Notes under the pieces: model-generated
What the model saw: the letters and a program-made list of their open reading frames with translations, nothing else
Told to the model about the DNA's origin: nothing
Databases searched by the model: none
Shown here: positions 23,259 through 34,610 of the stretch, one piece after another
Layout: each line of letters opens with the position of its first letter
Numbering within the stretch: position 1 is the first letter of the stretch
Program-made: the position numbers and the translations under genes
Assembly: GCA_016800925.1 (NCBI GenBank)
Contig: JABCPU010000003.1
Span: 248,001-312,000, forward strand
From: Suillus spraguei
Lineage: Eukaryota > Basidiomycota > Agaricomycetes > Boletales > Suillaceae
Direction: 5' to 3'
Length of the DNA stretch: 64,000 bases

Positions 23259-25044
23259 CTAAGTCTTCTTTCTGAACATCCCAATAGTGTGCTGGCCACC
23301 GCAGGCAACGCTCACCGCCTTCCATGCACCACCATCCTTGCGCACCACCACCGTTGGGGTCTTGGCCTCCTTTTCGTTGACACCCAATTCTCCTTGAGAC
23401 TCTTCTCCCCACGCATACAGCGCGCCTGCACGAGAGATAGCCATATTATTATGTGTGCCGGCCGAAATGAATACGATAGGATCGTCCTGGTCTGGGAACG
23501 GAACCAACATAGGTTCTGGCACGAAATCAGGGTTCTTGCGTGAAGCATATTCCTGAACCTCGTCGCTAATACCAAGCTGGCCACCGTCACACCGACCGCA
23601 CGCATATACATTGCCACTTGAAGTCAAGAAAAGAGTGTGATGCTCGCCACCTGCGATCTGCACGATGGTATCACCAAGGGTCCTCCGACACAGCGACCGG
23701 ATAATTCTTGGTGACCGTACTTCGTCGGACATCGATTTCGGTTCCGCGACCCCGGTGCCGGTCTGGCCCATCGTATTCAAGCCCCAACCCCAGACGTCGC
23801 CCTCTTCGTCGATGGCAAATGAGTGATAGTTTCCTGCGCCAACTAATACTGCACGGTTATGGCGAGTACCAAGGGTGATTTTTTCGGGAACTGTGCCATG
23901 GATCTTACGACGTTCGAGAATTTTGCGACCGAGCTGACCCTGTTCTCCAGCACCCCACGCGTAAACGTTGCCATGCGTAGTTAGCACGAGAAGATGGTTG
24001 TTTCCTGATACAACGGAGACAGCCTTTTCTGCATCGCCTGCTTTTGTGGGCAAATCTAATATCGCTTTGGGAAGGAATTCTAGTCGCACGTCGCCAGAGA
24101 ACCCCAGGGAGCCTTCTGCAGCCTGAGAAACAACTTTCACTTAGAAAATGTGTGAGCGAATAAAAATGGGTACCTACGCGGAAAGAACCCCACACTCGAA
24201 GTTCGCCGTCATCGCTAATAGCGGCAGAAATACTATCACCAGCAGCAATCCTGACTGCACGGAATCCGTCATCAACAAGCGACTGAAGAGGATATGGGAC
24301 AGCGGTAAGCTCGTCAATGTGGATAAAGTTTCCAGGACTATCTGGGTCTGGAACATCCTTGGTGACACGACCTAGTGCTGCGTCATCATTCACACCACAT
24401 GACCACACCTAATCAAAAATCGTATCAACAGAAGTAGACAAGGGCACGGAAATTGAACTCACAGTTCCTTTCTCATCAATGAGTAGGGTATGGAGACCAC
24501 CTGCAGCAATGGCCTCGAGGCCGGCACCTTCCCCGCCGAAGACACCTTCTTCCATCTTTTTCTCGAACCACGTATTGCGCTTGGGGACAGCGAATTCCCC
24601 GAGTTGGTCGGCACCCCATCCAAACTGACCAAAGTTCCCTGCACCCCAGATAAAGAGCTGATTAGCAGGTCGAGGGTGGCCATTAGCCATAGGCAAAGGG
24701 TTGAAATGGGGTTTTGGCTCGTGAACTGGCGTGAGACCATTTGCGGTTGGTTGCTTGGTAACTTTTTTGGGCGCAGTCGTGGTTGGGGCTTTCTTAGTAA
24801 CCTTTTTGGCATCCTCCGCATCGGGTACGCCAGCCTTGGGCCGAGAGCGTTTAGTGGGAGGCGGAGACGCTTCCGGGGAGGCAGCACGCTTGGTACGACT
24901 GGGTGTGCGCGCAACAGGTCGGGTCGATTTTTCGGCTTTAGGTCCTGTTGTCTTTGCAATAGCGGCCTTGATAGCTGCTGCTTTGGGCTCCTCAGGTTTT
25001 TGTGAGGCTGCGCGAGCCGATCTGCGGAGAGGTGGGTTGGACAT
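23259..25044 (-). CDS. RCC1-type Ran guanine nucleotide exchange factor
   Basis: RCC1 (yeast Srm1, fission yeast Pim1) loads GTP onto Ran on chromatin and so drives nuclear transport and spindle assembly. About 130 basic N-terminal residues (RRSARAASQKPEEPK, SPPPTKRSRPKAG) supply nuclear localisation and DNA contact. The seven-bladed propeller then runs from QLFIWGAGNFGQFGWG through HTLLIDEKGTVWSCGVNDD, VYAWGAGEQGQLGR, DVWGWGLNTMGQTGTG and VYACGRCDGGQLG to LYAWGEESQGELGV. The propeller is rich in blade repeats of the form G-x-H-T/S-x-x-L/A and W-G-x-G-x-x-G-Q-L-G. Two introns, both in phase, interrupt it. The stop is at 23259. It is divergent to the aldehyde dehydrogenase gene (289 bp between starts). 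Confidence 0.93.
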
Positions 25045-25333
25045 TGAGATTACAGATAGCTAGGGATATGTAAATCGTAGAAGTATATGCGAGATTAAAT
25101 ATCTGGACTTGTGGCGATTAAAGTGCCACAGATGAACAATGGAGGTGGTAGTGGTTAAGATGGAAGCGAGTGAATAGGTCCGTCCACGACGAACTCCGTG
25201 CATGATATGTAATGGACTCGGCTTTTCAACAGTAAAATTAGGTCATTCACGTGAATTTGACGCGTTAGTGGCGCAGCGCGCTTGATTCAATGTTTGTTCT
25301 GACTTTGGCTGGAATTTCGTCCAAGTACTTACC

Positions 25334-27508
25334 ATGCGCGTAGTACCGGCAGATGGTATCAAAGTATCCCTGCAACGCAAAGGTCTCCTCTTTCAGGATC
25401 ACTACCGACGACCGTCCTTTGTTCAATGGAAAGACAGGTCTTCCTCAGCAACCAGGGATCCAGAGAAAATTACTGTGACCAACCCCGCTAACGGGAAACA
25501 GTTGTGCACGTATGTTGTTCCTAAGTAACGATAGTCTGTGCTCAAGCATCAAATTGAGTTTAGTGTCGACGCAGCATCGTCTGAAGAGGTTGAATGGGCT
25601 GTGTCTCATGCTCAGACCACGTTTGACTCTGGGATATGGTCAAAGGCTTCGTCAATACATCGCTCGTCTGTCCTGTCACGGCTAGCGGACTCTCTTCAGC
25701 GGCGCATCCCTGATATGGCCCGAATAGATACTCTGCAAACAGGCAGGCCTATCCGGGAGATGAATGCACAAATGGCTCGTCTTCCTGATTGGTTGTTGGT
25801 AGTTATTTTGCAAGTTATGATGACAGTCTGACCCACTGAGTAGAAACTATTATGGGGCGCTTCTACGCACGAACCAAGGATTCGTTGCTCCTACTCAAGG
25901 GAAATTGCTTAATTACGTTCAACGCGTTCCTCTGGGAGTCGTAGCACAGATCACTGTGCGTTCCGTACCATCTCTGACTTATCACCTCACCTTGGTTTGG
26001 TTTAGCCTTTTAATCATCCTCTTTTCATCGCCATCAAGAAGATTGCCCCGGCTCTTGCCGCTGGCAACAGTGTCATTGTCAAGCCATCTGAGGTCTATAC
26101 ATTATGCTGTCTTCTATTGATATAACTCTCACGCCAGACTAGCTTACCCCCATATCCCTACTGGAGTTTGCAAGCCTAACTCAGGAAGCTGGGCGTAAGT
26201 ACAACCACTCATGAATTGTTTATAGACGGTTGTGCTTGTACATATGTACTAAAACATTAACCAAGTTCCTGACGGAGTTTTGACTATCCTCCCTGGCTAT
26301 GGGCACACCACGGGGAAGCAACTCGCAACGCATTCCCTTGTTCGAAAGGTTGACATCACAGTGCGTTTTTACTCTCATGCATCGTCTTCAGCTCACCGTG
26401 AATTTAGGCTGGTACTCAAACTGGTCGGGCTCTGGGAGCCATCGTTGGCTCAAACCTCGCGGCCTTTACAGCCGAGCTGGGAGGAAAGGTCGGCATCATG
26501 TAGTCTATTGTCGAACTGGAGGATTCACTCACACCTCGAAAAGGCCCCGATACTTATCTTCATGATGCAGATGTTGTTTCCACGGTCAATGGAGTCGCGT
26601 TTGCCGCATTCGTTGCGTCCGGCCAAACATGTGTCTCGGGAACTCGCATCATCATACAGGAAAATATCTATGAATCTTTCATGACGGAATTCTTGAAGAA
26701 AGTCGAAAGTATCACACAGGGAATGGGTGACCGTGAGTCGTGTAATATCCCTTCGGTACTCATGAATAATGTCTCGAAGCTATGGACGAAAGATGCTCTA
26801 TGGGTTCTATCATATCTCCCCACCACCTGAATAGAATCGATGACATAGTAGCACGGCGACAATCAGGCACAGTTTTGGCCGGTGGAAAGCGAATGTCGGG
26901 GAATTCCCTACTTGACCATTTCGATTTCTCTTGCGGAAGCTTCTACCCACCTACTGTGATATCTGATGTTGATGTGAGCCATGAATTATGGCAAGAGGAA
27001 ATTTTCGGCCCTGTGGTAGTTGTGAAAAAGTTCTCTGTGAGTTACACCATGATGCAGGCGAGGTTCTTCGACACTCAATTTAGCCTCAGACTGAATCCGA
27101 GGGAGTTAGACTGGCTAATGCTTCCAAGTACGGACTGGGAGCAGGAGTTTGGACTCAGGATCTGTCAAGAGCACATCGAGTTGCTACTGATATTGATGCT
27201 GGTCTCGTATGGGTGAACACACATCATCGCAATGACCCAAGCTCGCCATGGTGTGTGACTTCACCGATCATCATAATTGCACAATCTCATGGTAGCATAT
27301 AAGGGGTGGTATGAAGGAGAGTGGCATAGGTCGGGAAAACGGTATCGAGGCATTGGAAGCTTGTGAGTCTCGCTAGCTCGAATAACAAACATTTGGCTCA
27401 ACATGTTGTACAGACTCTCAGAGCAAATCGATCATCGTTAATGTAGCATCGGCTGACGAGTCTCGAACTGACGACTGGTTCAGCGGAGAACAGAAGAGAT
27501 ATGGCTAA
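25334..27508 (+). CDS. NAD(P)-dependent aldehyde dehydrogenase, with an apparent one-base frame break
   Basis: Oxidises an aldehyde to the acid; the substrate is not deducible. From the ATG at 25334 come [50 protein letters not shown], a Rossmann stretch [25 protein letters not shown] with the catalytic Glu, and [12 protein letters not shown] with the catalytic Cys. Later parts are [30 protein letters not shown] and [19 protein letters not shown]. The stop is at 27506. About ten short introns are needed, all with GT-AG ends. One problem remains: after GGKAPILIF the frame must move by one base near 26561 to reach [16 protein letters not shown]. Family members have an uninterrupted F-x-D-A-D there, so one base is missing or the gene is newly broken. 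Confidence 0.88.
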
Positions 27509-27645
27509 TGTAATGTTCGTGGCGGAACAGTTTATCTTGACATTTTTCCATGAAGTGGTGGTATGCGTAGGATTTACTGGTGTACATTATTACTGCAAAA
27601 TGCTCGTGTTTAAGGAGACAGGCACAGCACGGATTCGAAAGCCCA

Positions 27646-28559
27646 TCATGCTGTCTTAACAGCCTCCTTCGCGGCTGGCTATTCAACTAAGTTGAGTTAA
27701 ACATGTCAATGAATTGATTGTTGGACACACCTCGCTTGTCTCTACAGGAGGCTCATCAACGAAGTCTGGGACCTTGTTGAGGTCTGAAAGATATGAGGGA
27801 CCTTCTTCCTCTTCCTCAAGTTGCAAGGCATCCAATTCTGTGATAGTTATGACATTCAAAATAACCAAGATGAAAATCTATGTGTATACGTACCAGCCTC
27901 AAGATCTGCCTCGTCAATCTCATCTGGAACGGCATATGACCGACCCAGTGACTCTTGTATCTCGTTCGCCTGTTCCAGAAGCTCTTCCATGTCAAAATGC
28001 ATATTCTAAGAATAATAAATGAGCCACTTGATGGCAGTATAAAATATGAAACACACCTCAATCTTGTCGATATCAATCTTTCCGTACTGTTTACGCATCT
28101 CCTTGTTCGCCAGTTTCATGGCATCCACGGTGGCCATCGTATTCCGTAGGTTATCAGTGGTGAGGGCAGCAGACTCCATATTGAATGTTTGCTGCTGGAG
28201 CTGATTCAGCTGCCCTTCATACAGCTTCTTCTGTTGCAGTACTCTCAAAGCTCGCTGTTGGATCGCATTCTGTGTGGTGCACACGTATGGCACAATTGAT
28301 TAGCAAGCGCAGCACCAAGCGAGGTGTTCACGCACTTTACCAGGTCCATTCCGCAATTTGCTCATTTGCTCCTTATAGCGGAAGAGCTCTCCATCTAACT
28401 TTTTGATCTTTACTTCTACAGAGGCAACGCGTGCATCTGTCTGATGTCAGTGAGTTAGCCTGAGCTCGGTTCTGGCGACAGCCTACTCACTGCATTGATG
28501 GCATCCTGGAGCGTCGACTTTGGCTTCTTGCTTGAAGAAGAGCCAAATATGCGGTTCAT
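27646..28559 (-). CDS. VPS60: ESCRT-III protein Vps60/CHMP5 (Mos10)
   Basis: An accessory ESCRT-III subunit that binds Vta1/LIP5 and regulates Vps4 at endosomes. It opens with MNRIFGSSSSKKPKSTLQDA at 28559, then ARVASVEVKIKKLDGELFRY, MSKLRNGPGKNAIQQRALRV, YEGQLNQLQQQTFNMESA and MATVDAMKLANKEMRKQYGK. The acidic C-terminal half reads FDMEELLEQANEIQESLGR and then AELDALQLEEEEEGPSYL. The last exon, PAAKEAVKTA with the stop at 27646, joins in phase after VETSE. It converges on the aldehyde dehydrogenase gene with 137 bp between stops. It is the second CHMP-family gene in the window, 23 kb from DID2. Confidence 0.94.
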
Positions 28560-28921
28560 GATTATGTACAGGTGATAAAAGTAAAATGGAAGGAGATCGT
28601 TAGTACTTAGTAGTAGTACTGTTAGTGGTTTGACCTGAAGGCATCCAAAAGCGGTATGTAGAATTTCCTCGTACAGAGTTCCTGGGGTCTGCATGCGTCA
28701 CGAACTTGAAGTTTGAACACCTCGAGGCCCTCTACGGTGTAGACTGTACAGGGCCCCAGACCTTTAATGTATTAATCTTGTCTCTTATATCTCTAACAAA
28801 GGCACTAGTATCTGCTCGCCTGTGTGCAAAACGATCTTCCCTGAAGTGCATGAAAGATTATGTGAGGAACTATCCGACATAGTATAACCCATCGACCTTC
28901 GTACACAATATTAACACAATT
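28560..28921. other. Intergenic gap between VPS60 and the APH-fold gene
   Basis: About 360 bp lie between the VPS60 start and the end of the next gene on the same strand. No open frame, repeat or obvious control element was seen. It should hold the VPS60 promoter and the 3' end of the neighbour. Confidence 0.5.
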
Positions 28922-30648
28922 TCACAGGAGACATTTCAATACCAGCTTCGAGATCACATGTGTTTCAAGATCTACCCATTCCAAGCAAAATTCCAAGAGG
29001 GCTCGCAGAAAGGAGGGGAATAGCCGGTTCTTCAGTAACGGGTGTGGTGGTGGCTTCGTCTGCCGACTCATGAGATGGAGCCTGCCATTGCGAGTGTACT
29101 CCACTCCCACCAGGAATGGGAACTCGATGTCTGGACGCCAAAATTCCCAATATCTCTTGAGGTCCACCAAATTCGCTTCAATATTCCGACCGTACATCCA
29201 ATGCGCGCTGACGCATCCCTCGAACCACCGCTCGGTACGTCCATATACGTGTGAAATGATCCACTCCCGGGCACTCTCGATTCTACTGGGCTCATTCATC
29301 ATGTCGTAGATGGCATTGCGCAATTGTCTTTGGCGGTCCCATAAAATAGGCTCGTTCAAAATTGGCCGGCTGATGAGCCAGGGTGGCATGCGTGCGCATG
29401 ACCAAAGTGGCGCGCGGAATGAGTGTTCCCACCCCGTGCAAAGCACGAGCTCAACATCTGAGTCGGGAGCACGAAGCTCCCCATCTTCATTTGGCAGGAA
29501 CCGGACGAGGAAACGATACATTTGCATGTCAGCATGACAGATGCCAAATTTCCTGTTTTGCATAATCGAATAGGCCTCTTCCCTCGCTGCGCGAGAGAGC
29601 GTTCCTGGGATGTAGAATCCTCCGATATGGTGTGGGATTATACTGGTCAGCCGTCTGAATGTTTCTCTGGCTTGCACCATGTCTTCAATTGTTAGCAGCG
29701 GATTATCTGCCAATCCTGTGTCACGGGCTCGAGCGACGATCTCCTCAGAGCTACCACAAAGGCGTTTAACGCGCCAGCACAGTGCTGTTAGATACTCAGC
29801 GTTAGTGGATAGTGCATATTGTGGGACCATCATATCCAACGGTGGCTCGTTAAACGGGCGTGATAAAATCAACGGCGAGAGCCCGTTAGGGTTCTCGTGT
29901 TGCTGTCTTTCCTGTAGTGGGGCACTGAATACGGATGTATTGGTGCCTGTACCAAGAAGGTCGGTGCAAATTAAGCTTCCGCGGGTATTGAACAACTTCA
30001 ACAGGAGGTCGGCCAGCTTGCCACAGACTTTGAGCTCCTCGTCAGGCGTAAGGGTGGGCCACACATCCTGAAGATTCTCCCCAGGTATCTGTGAGCAAAG
30101 AAGTATAACGATGTAGCAGAACTACTATCGAGCAGTCGGCACACACTACCTTTTCCATGAGGACTACCTCAGCTCCAATGTCATCGGGCAGGAGGTCTTG
30201 GTACCCATAGATTTTCGGCACCTCGATATTCAAGGACGAATTTCTGACAGCGGCCATCATGCCTAACTGTTGGGAGTGGGGTAAGCGCGCGGAGCCCATT
30301 GATGGGCAATTTTGTGTGGCGCACCACAGCCTGCGTTGTTAGCCTCTCGCGCCCGCGAGGAAAATATGCCATCATGATGTATGGCCCAAGAGGTAAGGAG
30401 GTGCGTTCGAACGTAATCTGGATCATCTGTGCACATTCAGAGTAATGGTAAGGTTCGGATGGTTATTTGAGAATCATCAACCTGACCTTTTCTCCAGCCC
30501 AATTGACGTCTTCGACGCTTGCCACCACTGGGGTTGGCACTTTCGGGTGCCGTCTACCGGTTGCTTTGACGGGATGCTGCTTTACTGCAGCTGCTGCGGC
30601 GAATTTCTTCAGCGCGGGGATGTTGACTTGGGGGAAAAAGATGGACAT
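28922..30648 (-). CDS. Aminoglycoside-phosphotransferase-fold (APH) protein, probably catalytically altered
   Basis: Agaricomycetes carry many APH-fold genes of unknown function, and this looks like one. The first true ATG is at 30648 (MSIFFPQVNIPALKKF). After introns come MIQITFERTSLPLGPYIMMA, VPKIYGYQDLLPDDIGAEVV and LMEKIPGENLQDVWPTL, which match the hinge and linker region of APH proteins. A long last exon then carries RKFGICHADMQMYRFLV in the position of the catalytic loop and VELVLCTGWEHSFRAPLW where the family has the metal-binding I-D-W-E. The Asp of D-W-E is Gly here, and the loop Asn is not obvious. A pseudokinase or a divergent role is therefore likely (inference). The protein ends at KLVLKCLL, stop at 28922. 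Confidence 0.72.
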
Positions 30649-32145
30649 TGCAGTGAGGGAAGCCAACCTCGGATGAGTATTTTATACCGCTGGATAACAC
30701 GAGGTGGTCAGTCAGTTAATTAATTTTTTCATTCAACATGCTGGTACGTCGCAAAGGGAATCCAATAACGCGTTTTGTCGAGAAAGGCTAACGCCCGATG
30801 TTTTGTTGTCGGAGGCCGCGTAACGCTGGGAGTATATGTGGCAAGGCGTGGCTTTTCTCCTTGGTTAATTTCATATGGTAAAACAAATTGCTTCAAGCTT
30901 CTCAACCTTAGCTTGAACCCTTTGCCAGTTGTCCGATAGCTTGTCAGCTATTCCACCCAGAAAATTGTTGCGCCAAGATATACCTTATTTTAGACTCCAT
31001 GAACCCCCCCGTATTCCGACAAAATCCTGGGTTATCAGAAGGCTGGTGGTTACTGCTGTGCCGTCTGAATAATAAGATCCTCACCTCTTATCCTACTAGT
31101 GTTCGCTGCACCCCGAATCCAATGTGTGCCTAAGATCAAGGGGGCCCAGAGAGAAGACGGAATTGCAGCTTTATTCAACACCTCACCTCTTCTTATCTTC
31201 TCCGATGGACGTAAACCGAAATGCTTCCGCTTTCGCTTAGCGTCTGCATGTTTCCGGGCCTTGCCTCCTCACGGACAAACTCACCACGGTTTTTATAAAA
31301 TACATCCTCTTGTTTCACACTATTTTATGGCGCTCAACTGATGCGCCACGCAAGCCCTCTATTTTCTGCCTACACAAACTTAACTTTGTTTCCTCCTCAA
31401 ACAGTTCATATCCGATTTGCTTGTGTTTTGATGTTCCGAAAATTAGCCAAAACTCTTGGTTACCATACTCTGATTAGCCTCATAAAGTGTGTGAGTAGTG
31501 CAAACAAGCCAACGTTGCCGAGGGAGTCCCAAACATCATAGTCATTTGCAGAACGCTAGGCCAATCTCAGAAAAGAAAACACAAGTCGGTAAGCTACAAG
31601 TCGAACGTTCAACTTCTGACAATCAGTGATTACGTGCTCCTACCACTACACGCCTAGAATTCGTGGTATCTGACCGGATATTGTGATTCAAACAACGCTA
31701 TCTTGTTTTATTTGACGATTGTCCTATTCCCTCCATGTGCCCACAGTAACCACCTTCAAAGTTAAACTTTATTCCCAAGATCGACGAGGAGCACGCCCGA
31801 CCATCGCTCCACTAATTTGACTCAAATTGACATACAGTATGTAGCACCGTGGTACTTGCTTCAGGGCGTTTGATGCATCACCGAGTCATCGAGGACCCAC
31901 ATACGATCAACGCCACGGCATGCCAGCATGCCACACTGCCAGCACTTGGTCCGAGTCATGGTCAATACAATATTTAAGTTAGCGTGTGGGACCGTGAGTA
32001 TTAGAAGTTGAAGAAGTCCGTGACATTGATCATGATCCGAATATTGGGATAGTAGGACTGACATAAGTACTCCCTGAGGACTCTAGAATTGCTTAACAAC
32101 TACCCTCACCGATCAAACAACGCGATACGAAAACACCAGACGAGG
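30649..32145. other. 1.5-kb intergenic region with no recognisable gene
   Basis: It lies between the start of the APH-fold gene and the end of MET2. Open frames here are short, carry no recognisable motif and do not join by splice signals into a protein. A run of short pyrimidine tracts (31.2-31.4 kb) is present. I see no repeat or RNA gene. Confidence 0.5.
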
Positions 32146-34015
32146 TCAGGATAGGAAACCCCTTACTGCCCCTCCAACGTTCAATACGTCGAGTCTGTGA
32201 GTGAAGAACACGGAATACGGACAGTCAATAAACCAGTCTAACAGAGATGCGACGTTGAGAAAATAAAAAAATAAGCGACGCAATCGGTGATGACACTGCA
32301 ATTGGCCCGCAAAGCAGTGCACGAAGCACCATGAAGGTTGGAACTCTGATCACGGAGGCAATGTAAAACTGGAGCAGCTGCACCACGGCCACCCAATCGA
32401 GTTAATTTAAGAGGTGAAGGGTAGCACTCACAAAAAGGTATCATGTCCCCAGACTCCACCGAGCTCAAAGTAGCTGACTTGCGTACTGCCAGTCATACGA
32501 AGCGCATCGACAAGTTCACGCTGCTGCTCGACTGGGAAAAGGATATCACTCTGGACCCCGAGTACCAGAATGGGTATCGAATTGAGCGGCTCAAGACCAG
32601 CAGCAAGCTCGGGGAAGTGAGGTGCGTAATGCAATGGTGGCGGATGAGATTTAGACGGTATTGGAAGTTGCCGAGAAGATGACGTTGACAGTGATGGCGG
32701 AGCATGTGTTGCAGGAGTCACTGCGAGCTCTTGAAGGGCAGGGAGGGTAAGGTCAAATAGATCCATTGCCTTTGAGATATAAAGGAGAGAATTGGCATCG
32801 TACTTCAGGCAGAATTGCTCTCCCTACGTGATAACTTAAGGTGAGTTAATTGAAAGGTGATCGAGGTGGGTAGGCACTGACTTGATGGTCTAAATAGGTT
32901 TCGATGAGGAAGTCAGGACACAGTGTCGGCGACCGCGATAAAGATGTACTCTCTTCATCTTTCAGTTCACGAAGTTTCCTTCCAAATCGTTGGTCCCATT
33001 CAGGACCCGAGCGATATGTTATAGTTGCTATTTCTGCACGACCGACAATTATAGCCTTATGATATGAACCGTGGGATTAGACGCAAACTTACGACGAGCT
33101 AACTTCATCCCTGTATGTGGTGGTAGGTCGTCGTAATAAGAGCCATTGTTCCAATTTGGATCGGCCATGAGAACTAATGTGACATTTAGCAAGGAAATAC
33201 ATTGCAAGATATGGAAACAACGGACCGCTTCGTTGAGCATGACGCATTGCGATACTACCTGGACTGCTCCTGGCGGTACCACTAATGCTAACTATCTTGT
33301 TCACACGGTCTGGGAAGAGCCATCCTGCAGCAAGACTTTGCATGCCGCCCATGGATGAGCCAACACTGGCATACAGCTTCTGCACGCTCAGATGGTCAAG
33401 CAGCTTAAATTGGGCCCGCACCATATCAAAGATGGATAAGATCGGGAATCGAGTTGCATATCGTTGACCTTCTGGATCGAGCGAGGAAGGGCCTGTGGAG
33501 CCATAACATCCTCCCAGCACGTTTGTGCATATTACGAAAAACTGACTGGTGTCGAGTGCACGACCTGGGCCAATGAATTTTTCCCACCAGCCCTCTGTCG
33601 GGTTAAGCTCTGTAGAGGCGGCATGCGAAGATGCAGAGAGACCAGTATGGAGCAAAATCACGTTGTCCCGGGATGGAGAGAGAGTGCCCCATGTTTCATA
33701 AGCGATATCAAACGACGGTAGCGTGGACCCATACGTCAACTCAAGCGGATACTGATGGTGGTACGTATTATATGACAGTGGATTAGGGCGAGCGTAGGGA
33801 GGTTCCGGACCACTGTCACCTGAAGATGCTCGTGTGTCTGACTGTGAATAACGGTAAACCGAGGAAGCCAATATCTTGGATTCACGGGCTGCATGAGCAT
33901 CAACACAAGGAAAAGATGGTGTTGCTGTGGTTGCGCATGTTGTCTGCTGTCGCAGACTGCGCAGACAATGTGGAAGTGTTCTGAGTCTGAATGAATTTCT
34001 GGCTATCAAATTCAT
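32146..34015 (-). CDS. MET2: Homoserine O-acetyltransferase
   Basis: Acetylates homoserine, the first committed step toward methionine via O-acetylhomoserine. The ATG at 34015 starts an Arg/Ser-rich leader ([20 protein letters not shown]) that could be a mitochondrial presequence. The alpha/beta-hydrolase core follows: [70 protein letters not shown] (nucleophile Ser), [33 protein letters not shown] (Asp) and GVWGHDTF (His). The last residues, [16 protein letters not shown], come from a terminal exon at 32146-32194. It is reached only by removing a 237-bp intron (32195-32431), the longest in the window and several times the usual size. The catalytic triad is complete. Confidence 0.93.
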
Positions 34016-34610
34016 GAGAGTACGACGTGTGAAGTAGACATGAAAGTGCTATTCAATGCTCATGCATGGTGGAGTCAGCTGATGACATCGATCATGCACG
34101 TGCACCTAACCCTAGAATAGGGTCTATCCTAATTTGGTTGTTTGCACAGCATATCCCGTCGAAACCCTCCGACAACTTGCCAGTCTGACCTGTCTTGGAT
34201 TTTCGTGGTGGTCCGACTGTGTGTGTCGTGTGCAAGCAAGCGGAAGACTAGTTCAGACAACGTGTAGCTATCTTTCCGAGTCGCAGTAAGTATTAGTCTC
34301 GTTCCGTTTCAATCCGTTCTTGCACATGCCTTGCTCATAGCACGTGTTTGGCTTGTCTTTAGCTCGTCCGTCCTCACTCCGCGACTGGGTTACTTCCCAG
34401 TTCAAAGTTCTCAGAGACAGTCACTCTCCAGCTCAGGCAAAAGTAAAAGGCGTCTTGTATGTCATCCTCTCATTTAATATCCATGTTTCAGAATTGATGC
34501 CTGCACAGTTTGGCCCAAAACGAGGTTCTACTTCCGTTTCCTGGAGTTGCAGTAGCTGATGGTGGTTCCACCATCCAGCGCACAAAGAAAAGTTTGCGTA
34601 TTTCTGCACC
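34016..34610. promoter_or_regulatory. Divergent intergenic region between MET2 and the Ser/Pro-rich gene
   Basis: About 595 bp separate the two start codons. Open frames in it are short and unconserved in look. It includes a CACGTG E-box-like hexamer near 34.34 kb (GCACGTG). In fungi CACGTG is bound by Cbf1-type regulators of methionine genes, but one occurrence is weak evidence. Confidence 0.3.

Noticed and set aside
29042..30071. Open frames on the + strand opposite the APH-fold gene
   Set aside because: They are the reverse image of a long coding exon and have no family features.
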